The notes under the pieces: model-generated
Seen by the model: the letters and a program-made list of their open reading frames with translations, nothing else
Database searches by the model: none
What the model was told of the DNA's origin: nothing
Assembly: GCA_030830965.1 (NCBI GenBank)
Contig: JAURLX010000004.1
Span: forward strand, 186,001 to 250,000
Source: Verrucomicrobiota bacterium
GTDB taxonomy: Bacteria > Verrucomicrobiota > Verrucomicrobiia > Opitutales > UBA953
DNA length: 64,000 nucleotides
Direction of reading: 5' to 3'
Shown: piece after piece, positions 56,396 to 64,000 of the stretch
Layout: every line of letters starts with the position of its first letter
How positions within the stretch are numbered: the first letter of the stretch is position 1
Translations under genes and position numbers: made by a program

Positions 56396-56404
56396 CGCCA
56401 GACG

Positions 56405-56441
56405 AGCAAACGACGGGGGCGTCCGATGGCAAGGGCAAGCG
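56405..56441 (-). promoter_or_regulatory. Candidate promoter of mcsA-mcsB
   Basis: Minus strand: CGCTTGCC at 56441-56434, then TTGCCA (56432-56427), 16-base spacer, TTTGCT (56410-56405), ending 9 bases before the ATG. The -10 is identical to those of rpmB and tRNA-Asp. Confidence 0.5.
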
Positions 56442-56451
56442 GGGGCGGGGT

Positions 56452-56480
56452 TTGACTTCCGCGGCCGCCGACGGCTTGAT
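56452..56480 (+). promoter_or_regulatory. Candidate promoter of the ketosynthase gene
   Basis: TTGACT (56452-56457), 17-base spacer, CTTGAT (56475-56480). It overlaps the in-frame ATG 56479, supporting ATG 56494 as the real start. Confidence 0.35.
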
Positions 56481-56493
56481 GGCTGACCGTCCG

Positions 56494-57735
56494 ATGTCCC
56501 CCCTACCGCGCATCGTCATCACCGGCGTCGGCCTCACCGCCCCGAACGGGAACAGCATACAGGAGTTCCGCGCCAACCTGCTGGAAGGGCGCGCCCGGAT
56601 CGCCGAGATCGAGGTGCGTCACATGGGTCGCCAGCCCGCGGGCGTGTGCGACTTCGACGCCACGCGCTGGCAGAAACGCAAAGAGGTGCGCAACGGGACC
56701 CGCGCCGGTTCCATCTCGATCTGGTGCGCCCGCGAGGCGCTGGCCGACGCGGGCCTGGCGTGGGACACGCTGGACCGTTCCCGCGTGGGCGTCTACCTCG
56801 GCATCACCGAGCACGGCAACGTCGAGACCGAGAACGAGATCCACAACATATCCCAGTTCGGGAACGACACCAAGTACTGGACCCATCACCACAACCCCCG
56901 GACGGTCGCCAACAATCCCGCGGGCGAGGTGACGATGAACATGGGCATCACCGGCCCGCACTACACCATCGGCGCCGCCTGCGCCGCCGGCAACGCGGGG
57001 CTGATCCAGGCCGCGCAGATGCTCCAGCTGCGGGAAGTCGACGTGGCGTTCGCCGGCGGCGTCTCGGAGTCCATCCACACCTTCGGGATCTTCGCGGGGT
57101 TCAAGAACCAGGGGGCCCTCGCCGCCCACGCCGACCCCGCCAAGGCCTCGCGCCCCTTCGACCGTGGCCGTAACGGCATCGTGATCTCGGAAGGGGGCGC
57201 CATCTACGTGCTGGAACGGCTGGAGGACGCGCTTGCCCGCGGCGCCCGGATCCTGGGCGAGATCGCCGGATGGTGCATCAACTCCGACGCGACCGACGCC
57301 GTCCTGCCCAATCCAGACCGTCAGGCCGAATGCGTGCGGCTGGCCCTCGGCCGGGCCCGCATGGCGCCTTCGGACGTCCATGTGGTTTCGACTCACGCCA
57401 CCGCCACGGCGCTGGGGGATATCCAGGAATGCAAGGCCCTGCGCGAAGTCTTCACGGGCTGCCCGGGCACCTTCATCAACAACACGAAGAGCTACATCGG
57501 CCACTGCATGGGGGCCGCGGGCGCCCTGGAACTGGCCGGCAACCTCCCCTCCTTCGAGGACGGCTGGGTCCACCCGACCATCAATGTCGACGACCTCGAC
57601 CCCGAATGCGAGCTCCCCGGCCTAGTCCTCAACCGGCCCGCCAGGCCCCCAAGGATCGAGGCCATCCTGAACAACTCCTTTGGGATGCTAGGCATCAATT
57701 CCGCCCTTATCATCAAGAAATATGGGGTTGCCTGA
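56494..57735 (+). CDS. Beta-ketoacyl-ACP synthase family protein
   Basis: A 413-residue thiolase-fold condensing enzyme of the FabF/KS type. Catalytic residues: Cys163 in GAACAAGNAG, His301 in STHATATALGD, Lys332 and His337 in NTKSYIGHCMGAAGALE. Oddities: the His region reads HATAT rather than HGTGT, and a polar insert before the active Cys contains HHH (about 131-133) and NNPAGEVTMNMG. An ACP gene follows after 36 bases, suggesting a dedicated pair. It may make a special acyl chain or be a second elongation synthase; ordinary FabF is less likely because other fab genes are missing. Confidence 0.85.
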   Translation: MSPLPRIVITGVGLTAPNGNSIQEFRANLLEGRARIAEIEVRHMGRQPAGVCDFDATRWQKRKEVRNGTRAGSISIWCAREALADAGLAWDTLDRSRVGVYLGITEHGNVETENEIHNISQFGNDTKYWTHHHNPRTVANNPAGEVTMNMGITGPHYTIGAACAAGNAGLIQAAQMLQLREVDVAFAGGVSESIHTFGIFAGFKNQGALAAHADPAKASRPFDRGRNGIVISEGGAIYVLERLEDALARGARILGEIAGWCINSDATDAVLPNPDRQAECVRLALGRARMAPSDVHVVSTHATATALGDIQECKALREVFTGCPGTFINNTKSYIGHCMGAAGALELAGNLPSFEDGWVHPTINVDDLDPECELPGLVLNRPARPPRIEAILNNSFGMLGINSALIIKKYGVA

Positions 57736-57771
57736 GGGGGTCGGGTGGGCTTCAAAGAGGGTCCGCAGCCC

Positions 57772-58032
57772 ATGACCAACGAGGACATCAAGAAGGTGGT
57801 GCTAGACATCATCGCGGACATCGCCCCGGACGAGGACCTGACCGCCGTCAAGCCAGAGGTAAGGCTGCGCGACCAGCTCTCCCTCGATTCGATGGACTTC
57901 TTGGACATCGTGATGGAACTGCGCAAAAAGCACGGCATCGAGGTGCCCGAGGCCGACTACGTGCGGCTCTCCTCCCTTGATTCCTGCGCCGAGTACCTCC
58001 TGCCGAAGTTCCAGGCCAAGGCCGGGAAGTGA
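57772..58032 (+). CDS. Acyl carrier protein
   Basis: An 86-residue four-helix carrier with the phosphopantetheine serine in QLSLDSMDFLDIVMEL (Ser40), acidic overall, ending QAKAGK. The start is ATG 57772; GTG 57745 would add nine residues. It lies 36 bases after the ketosynthase and 56 before a secreted protein. Lower similarity to housekeeping AcpP (DSMDFLDIV instead of DSLDTVELV) suggests a specialised ACP. Confidence 0.88.
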   Translation: MTNEDIKKVVLDIIADIAPDEDLTAVKPEVRLRDQLSLDSMDFLDIVMELRKKHGIEVPEADYVRLSSLDSCAEYLLPKFQAKAGK

Positions 58033-58088
58033 GATTCAAGGGCATCGGGGGCTTTACTGCCGCCGCCTGCACCCCCATCCTGTCCGGC

Positions 58089-59084
58089 ATGAGACGGTTG
58101 CTCTGCCTGACCGCCCTTCTTGCGGCCTGCCCCCTCGGGGCCGAACCGGTCGTCCTTCGGAAGACCGGCAACCCCGCCGTGGTCACTTTCGAGTACATCA
58201 CCCAGGACGAGGAATCCATCACGGTGCGACTGCCCGGCCGGGACACCGTCCTGGTCTACCGCTGGGAGGAGCTCGACCAAGAGCACGCCCAAGCCAGCAA
58301 TCCGCGCGTCTGGGAGGAGAGGAAGCTCCTGCTCCAGTCCACCGAGGAGGCCTCCATGAAGAAGAAGGACGCCGCGGCGAACGACGATCCTTTCGCCGTC
58401 GCCGCCCGCCCCAACTCCCCCCAGGACCTTTCGCGTAATCTGGCCGGCGAGCTGGCCGAAGGGCTCAAGGGAATTTCCGTCAACTCCGCGGCCTTCCTCT
58501 GCCAGGAGGCCAACATCGACACCCTCGTCTTCTGGCGGACCTACGACGAGCTGCGCAAGCTCAGCGGCCGGCCGGCCGGCCCCGACATGGAGGCGACAAA
58601 ACCGTCCGACGACGACCCCGACCCCGCCAACGCGAAATCCACTCCGGGGAACCCCCAGGCCGGCAAGGCTTCCAAGGCCGCCAAGACCAAGACGGCCCCG
58701 CGGTCGCCGGCGCAGCAGGCGGAGATCGCGGCCCACACGGCGAAAGCGCGCGCCGACTTCGAGAACGACGTCAGGCCCTTCAGCGGGGCCGGCTACGTGA
58801 AGATGCTCGCGGACACGAACAAGGCCCGGTTCGCCTGGACGGTGCTGCGTCGCGCCTCCGAAGACCGCCGGCAGATCGTGGCGGCGCTTCGGCGCCAGGA
58901 CGCCGCGGCGGCAGAACTCTCTGAACGGACCGCCGACAAGGCCGCCAAGAGCGAGATCTCCGTCTTCCGAAAATCCGTGGCCACCCTCGCCGACAGCCTG
59001 GAGAAAGTGACACGCGAGGCCACGACCATGGAGTCCGGCCTAATCAACGAGGCGCAGGCCGTCGTCGCACGCCTCCCCCGCTGA
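58089..59084 (+). CDS. Secreted or lipid-anchored protein, unknown function
   Basis: Not recognised. The 331-residue product has an N-terminal export signal; LLAAC (Cys14) fits a lipobox, but cleavage by signal peptidase I after LGA is also possible. Next is a small beta region (VVTFEYITQDEESITVRLPG), a Lys/Ala/Pro-rich linker (about 170-215) and a C-terminal helical coiled-coil (TADKAAKSEISVFRKSVATL). It follows the ACP gene by 56 bases and is closed by a strong terminator, so it probably belongs to the ketosynthase-ACP transcript. Confidence 0.7.
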   Translation: MRRLLCLTALLAACPLGAEPVVLRKTGNPAVVTFEYITQDEESITVRLPGRDTVLVYRWEELDQEHAQASNPRVWEERKLLLQSTEEASMKKKDAAANDDPFAVAARPNSPQDLSRNLAGELAEGLKGISVNSAAFLCQEANIDTLVFWRTYDELRKLSGRPAGPDMEATKPSDDDPDPANAKSTPGNPQAGKASKAAKTKTAPRSPAQQAEIAAHTAKARADFENDVRPFSGAGYVKMLADTNKARFAWTVLRRASEDRRQIVAALRRQDAAAAELSERTADKAAKSEISVFRKSVATLADSLEKVTREATTMESGLINEAQAVVARLPR

Positions 59085-59101
59085 AGACCTCCAGAAACGG
59101 G

Positions 59102-59138
59102 CCGGCCGCACATCAGTGAGACGTGCGGCCGGTTCTTT
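59102..59138 (+). terminator. Intrinsic terminator after the secreted-protein gene
   Basis: Perfect 10-base arms CCGGCCGCAC (59102-59111) and GTGCGGCCGG (59123-59132), 11-base loop, followed by TTCTTTAA. It also separates this operon from tRNA-Ala on the other strand. Confidence 0.75.
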
Positions 59139-59140
59139 AA

Positions 59141-59216
<76 letters not shown>

Positions 59217-59231
59217 TCAAAGGGGACATGG

Positions 59232-59260
59232 AACAAAGGTGCGGCGCAGGGCACGGTCAA
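59232..59260 (-). promoter_or_regulatory. Candidate promoter of tRNA-Ala
   Basis: Minus strand TTGACC (59260-59255), 17-base spacer, TTTGTT (59237-59232), 15 bases before the mature tRNA. Confidence 0.5.
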
Positions 59261-59325
59261 CGCTTTTTTCCCTGTTTTCCAAGTCTCGCGTTGCCAACCC
59301 GGGCCGGCGGCATTGCCCTTCGGGC

Positions 59326-59967
59326 GTGGAAGATAACCAGGAGCAGGAAGAGGTCCGGCCCCCCGAAAGGAAGGGAGGTCTGCGGATCGAGAAGGAGTTC
59401 ATCGAGACCCTTCCCGTCGGGGCTTGGGACGGCCCGATCGACCTTGTCGAGAACGAGAATGACGCCGAGAAGGCGGTCGCTGCGCTGCGCGGAGAGAGGG
59501 TCCTGGGGTTCGACACCGAGACGAAGCCCTCGCACACCCGCGGAGAGTACAACCTGCCCTCGATCCTGCAGCTGGCCGGCGAGAAACGGATCTTCATCTT
59601 CCGCCTAGACCACTGCGGCGGCATCCCGCTCGCCTTCCCCCTGCTCTGCAACGAGCGGCAGGCGAAGGTCGGCGTGGCGGTCCGCGACGACGTGCGCAAC
59701 CTTCGCGCCCGCGCGCCCTTCGACGATCGGGCCTTCATCGACATCTCCGACCACACCAAGCGGGCCGGGGTCGAGAACACGGGCCTACGCGCGCTCGCGG
59801 CCCATTACCTCGGGCTGCAGATGAAGAAGTCCAAGAAGGTGCAGACTTCCAACTGGGCCCGGCCGCTCGACGAACGGCAGATCCACTACGCCGCCAACGA
59901 CGCATGGTTCAGCCGCGAGCTCTTCCTCAAGCTGGAGAAAGACGGCCTGATCCCGCGTTTCGGCTGA
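59326..59967 (+). CDS. 3'-5' exonuclease, RNase D-like (DEDDy)
   Basis: A 213-residue single-domain DEDD exonuclease acting on RNA or DNA 3' ends. Motif I FDTETKPS, motif II VRDDVRNLRA, motif III IHYAANDAWFSREL with the Tyr and Asp of the DEDDy group; the HRDC domains of full RNase D are missing. The frame is open to 59209 but that part overlaps the tRNA-Ala gene, so I take GTG 59326; a TTGCCA box lies at 59291-59296. Start uncertain by some codons. Confidence 0.8.
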   Translation: MEDNQEQEEVRPPERKGGLRIEKEFIETLPVGAWDGPIDLVENENDAEKAVAALRGERVLGFDTETKPSHTRGEYNLPSILQLAGEKRIFIFRLDHCGGIPLAFPLLCNERQAKVGVAVRDDVRNLRARAPFDDRAFIDISDHTKRAGVENTGLRALAAHYLGLQMKKSKKVQTSNWARPLDERQIHYAANDAWFSRELFLKLEKDGLIPRFG

Positions 59968-60007
59968 GCGGGCGCGACGCGGGCACGCCCTCCGGCACGG
60001 ACCCGGA

Positions 60008-61456
60008 CTAGCGGGACCTGGGACGCCCTTCGGCGGCGCAGGCGTACCACCCCGCGTCGGATTCCCTGATGGCGGCCCGGCCGCCGGTGAGGCCGTGATT
60101 CTGCGACCAGCTCCGGAGGGCATCGAAGGCGGCATGGTCGAGGTAGTCGACATCGAGGTCGACCTCCACGACGGAGCCGGCGGGCAGCCGGGAGAGCTCG
60201 GCGCTCAGCGTGGGCACGGCCGCGAAGGTGAGCGTGCCGCGGATCTTCACGTCCTTGACGTCGCCGCGGTCGGTCACCGAGATCCGGCACTGCGACAGCC
60301 TGCGGATAGAGGAGAGGACGGAGACCGCGACGCCGAGGCCGACGCCGGCGAGGAGGTTGATGCAGGTCACGCCGGCCACGGTGACCCAGTAGGCGCGCGC
60401 CTCGTTGTGGACGGCGAGGTCCCGGACGTGGCGGAGGTTGACCAGGTTCACGCCAACGTGCACGAGGAGCCCCGCCAGCACGGCCAAGGGGATGGTCTCG
60501 ATGTACGCAGAGAGGAAGAGCACGCTTAGGAGCACCCAGACTCCGTGGAACACCGCGGACCAGCGCGACGCGGCGGCGGCGGCGATGTTGGCGGAGGAGC
60601 GCACGATTACGCCGGTGACGGGAAGCCCGCCCAGCAGGCCGGAGGCCAAGTTGCCTGCGCCCTGCGCGGTAAGCTCCTTGTCGAGGTCACTGCGGGGCCC
60701 CGAATGCAGCTTGTCGGTCGCCACGGCGCACAAGAGCGACTCGACACTGGCGACGACGGCCAGGGTGAGCACGGCCATGAGGAAGACGCCCCAGTCCAAG
60801 GGGAGCCTCAGCTGCACGAACTCCAGCACCTCCGGCAAGTCAACGCGCTTCACGTCCATCCGGGCGACGAGCGAGACCAGCGTGCCCGACAGCACGGCGA
60901 CGAGCGCGCCGGGCACGGCGCGGACGGATGCCCAGGGGAGGCGCTTCCAGAGCACGAGGATGGCGATGGTCAGGGCGCCGAGGAGGGCGGCCTGCAAGTT
61001 CATCACGCCGAGCTTGGCGGGCAACGCGACGAGGTTGCGGACGGGGGAGCTGTCCGGCGAACCACCCAACATGACGTGGAGTTGGGCGAGCGCGATGGAG
61101 ATACCGATTCCCGCCAGCATGCCGTGCACGACCGAGGGCGCGATCAGTAGCGCTCCGCGGGCCACCTTGAACCACCCCATCAGCAGCTGGACGGCGCCGG
61201 CGCAGGCGGTCGCCAGGCACATCACTTCCCAGCCGAGCTGCTGCACCATGCCGAAGACGACGACGGTGAGGCCGGCCGCAGGGCCCGAAACCTGGAGGGG
61301 CGACCCGGCGAGCAGGCCGGTGACGATGCCGCCAACGGCGGCGCCGATGAGGCCGGCGATGATGGGGGCGCCGGAAGCCAGGGCGATGCCCAGCGAGAGG
61401 GGCACCGCGACGAGGAACACCACGATCGAGGCCGGGAGGTCTTTACGAAGGTTCAT
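60008..61456 (-). CDS. SulP family anion transporter with STAS domain
   Basis: A 482-residue inner-membrane protein with about ten to twelve helices: LPASIVVFLVAVPLSLGIALASG at the start (first conserved helix), GSPLQVSGPAAGLTVVVFG, the AGAGNLASGLLGGLPVTGVI substrate-region block, then a C-terminal STAS domain (about residues 385-470). Members move sulfate, bicarbonate or other anions; the substrate here is unknown. Start ATG 61456 is just before the first helix. The C-terminal STAS may bind regulators. Confidence 0.88.
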   Translation of the reverse strand: MNLRKDLPASIVVFLVAVPLSLGIALASGAPIIAGLIGAAVGGIVTGLLAGSPLQVSGPAAGLTVVVFGMVQQLGWEVMCLATACAGAVQLLMGWFKVARGALLIAPSVVHGMLAGIGISIALAQLHVMLGGSPDSSPVRNLVALPAKLGVMNLQAALLGALTIAILVLWKRLPWASVRAVPGALVAVLSGTLVSLVARMDVKRVDLPEVLEFVQLRLPLDWGVFLMAVLTLAVVASVESLLCAVATDKLHSGPRSDLDKELTAQGAGNLASGLLGGLPVTGVIVRSSANIAAAAASRWSAVFHGVWVLLSVLFLSAYIETIPLAVLAGLLVHVGVNLVNLRHVRDLAVHNEARAYWVTVAGVTCINLLAGVGLGVAVSVLSSIRRLSQCRISVTDRGDVKDVKIRGTLTFAAVPTLSAELSRLPAGSVVEVDLDVDYLDHAAFDALRSWSQNHGLTGGRAAIRESDAGWYACAAEGRPRSR

Positions 61457-61550
61457 GCAACAGCCAAGATGAACACGGACGAGGATTGTCAACGCCACCC
61501 GCCTGCCCGCCCCCGGAATGAGGCCCCGTCTTGACGGGACTTCCGGACCC

Positions 61551-62075
61551 TCACTTGAGGGCTTTTTCGATGTCGGCTAGCAACCCGGCGTCGTCGGGCT
61601 CCACGCCCGCGTCGTAACGGGCGATCAAACGGCCGTCGGCCCCGATGAGGAACTTGCTGAAATTCCAGCCGACGGGGCCGGGATGACCGCCCTCCTTGGA
61701 AGTGAGCGCAGCGAAGAGCGGATGGGCATCCCCCTTGATGCGGACCTTGCTGAACAGCGGGAAGGTGACCTTGAAGTTGGCCGAGCAGAAACGGCGGATC
61801 TCCTTCTCGTCGCCGGGCTCTTGGCCGCCGAAATCGTTGCAGGGGAAGCCCGCCACCACCAGACCCCTGCCCTTCATGGCCTCGTGCAGCGCCTGCAGGC
61901 CCGCATACTGCCGCGTGTAGCCGCATTCGCTGGCGACATTCACGACCAGCACGGCCTTGGGCTTGCCCGCACCCAGCGTGGTCTCCTTGCCCTCGATGTC
62001 CTTTACGGGGATGCGAAGCAAGTCGGGGGCGGCGGCGAGCGGGGACATGGCGAGAAGCAGGGCGAGAAGACGCAT
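61551..62075 (-). CDS. Secreted glutathione peroxidase family protein
   Basis: A 174-residue thioredoxin-fold peroxidase exported by a signal peptide (MRLLALLLAMSPLAAA). The peroxidatic Cys51 is in NVASECGYTRQY; further conserved blocks are GFPCNDFGGQEPG and VGWNFSKFLI. It contains Cys rather than selenocysteine. Periplasmic location and thioredoxin- or glutathione-dependent reduction are inferred. It follows DUF423 by 30 bases. Confidence 0.9.
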   Translation of the reverse strand: MRLLALLLAMSPLAAAPDLLRIPVKDIEGKETTLGAGKPKAVLVVNVASECGYTRQYAGLQALHEAMKGRGLVVAGFPCNDFGGQEPGDEKEIRRFCSANFKVTFPLFSKVRIKGDAHPLFAALTSKEGGHPGPVGWNFSKFLIGADGRLIARYDAGVEPDDAGLLADIEKALK

Positions 62076-62105
62076 GAGCGACAGATAAGGACGAAGGGGC
62101 CTGAA

Positions 62106-62465
62106 TCAAGAGCCCGGCGAGGATCGGCGCCCGGAGAAGGCGACCGCGATCCAGCCGGCGAGAAGCAGCGTGCCGCCCACGGGCGTGACCGCGCCCAGCC
62201 AGCGGGGCCCGCCGAGGGCCATCGCGTACAGCGTGCCGGCGAAGATCGCGGCGCCCGCGGCCCAGAGCCTGGACGGCCAGAGAGACGCAGGTCCAACCGC
62301 GACGACCGCGACCGCGTGCACCAGCAGGTAGAACGTGGCCGTCTCCCACCAGCCCGCGGCGGACGGGTCGGCGGCGAATCGCTCCTTCAGGCCGTGCGCC
62401 CCGAACGCGCCCAGCCCCACGGCTGTCGCGCCCATGACGGCGGCGAGCGGGGCGCGGGGCGCCAT
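62106..62465 (-). CDS. DUF423 family membrane protein
   Basis: A 119-residue protein with four hydrophobic helices and the N-terminal VGLGAFGAHGLKE signature of DUF423 (YgdD/TMEM256-like), function unknown. The WWETATFYLLVHAVA helix is typical. Its ATG lies one base after the clpC stop, so it is translationally coupled to clpC; glutathione peroxidase follows. Confidence 0.85.
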   Translation of the reverse strand: MAPRAPLAAVMGATAVGLGAFGAHGLKERFAADPSAAGWWETATFYLLVHAVAVVAVGPASLWPSRLWAAGAAIFAGTLYAMALGGPRWLGAVTPVGGTLLLAGWIAVAFSGRRSSPGS

Positions 62466-62466
62466 G

Positions 62467-64000
<1,534 letters not shown>

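Overview
The window is about 70% GC chromosomal core DNA, densely packed, with many stop/start overlaps (ATGA or GTGA) and no gap over 300 bases without a gene. The content fits a Gram-negative member of the PVC group, most likely Verrucomicrobiota (Opitutae-like). The main pointers are lpxB and an outer-membrane porin, two DUF1080 proteins, a giant PVC-type CxxCH cytochrome/dehydrogenase, FabV as enoyl reductase, a carboxynorspermidine branch of polyamine synthesis, and OleC/OleD hydrocarbon genes. Taxonomy is inference from gene families only.

Layout. 1-5.6 kb: proB-proA, tRNA-Asp, carboxynorspermidine dehydrogenase and decarboxylase, a coiled-coil envelope protein. 5.6-12.7 kb (minus): porin, then an operon running clpB, a GnnA-like oxidoreductase, lpxB and a YeeZ-like SDR. 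12.9-15.5 kb (plus): SirB1-like protein, aroE, prepilin peptidase. 15.5-18.9 kb (plus): small lipoprotein, oleC-oleD, thioesterase. 19-28.3 kb: nth (minus), a one-chain gcvPA-gcvPB fusion (plus), then a minus block of argS, HGSNAT-like acyltransferase, DUF983, metF and an LplT-like MFS. 28.4-32.7 kb (minus): a 1422-residue DUF1080/dehydrogenase/HEAT/LamG/cytochrome protein. 32.8-35.7 kb (plus): sufT-hemW, then an STN mini-protein and a DUF1080 protein. 35.7-37.8 kb: trmL, smpB, rpoZ, dgkA, rpmB. 37.8-42.1 kb: an aminotransferase, fabV-parA, an NHL protein. 42.2-49.7 kb: mfd, SurA-like PPIase, malQ, ettA. 49.8-54.8 kb: nusA-infB-rbfA and a YHYH protein. 54.8-59.2 kb: mcsB-mcsA (minus), a ketosynthase-ACP pair with a secreted protein, tRNA-Ala. 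59.3-64 kb: DEDD exonuclease, SulP transporter, secreted glutathione peroxidase, DUF423 and the C-terminal part of clpC, cut by the window edge.

The genes are mostly housekeeping: proline, shikimate, polyamine, one-carbon and glycine metabolism, translation, transcription-coupled repair and proteostasis. The most interesting parts are: (i) an McsA/McsB protein-arginine-phosphorylation pair about 6 kb from a UVR-containing ClpC in a Gram-negative; (ii) an oleC-oleD pair without oleA or oleB in view; (iii) an intrinsic terminator inside the nusA leader with competing structures, suggesting NusA feedback attenuation; (iv) a recurrent CGCTTGCC / TTG(A/C)C promoter element, often so close to the start codon that transcripts would be leaderless; (v) a perfect inverted repeat flanking tRNA-Asp. 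I saw no insertion sequence, prophage, CRISPR array or recognisable DNA-binding transcription factor.
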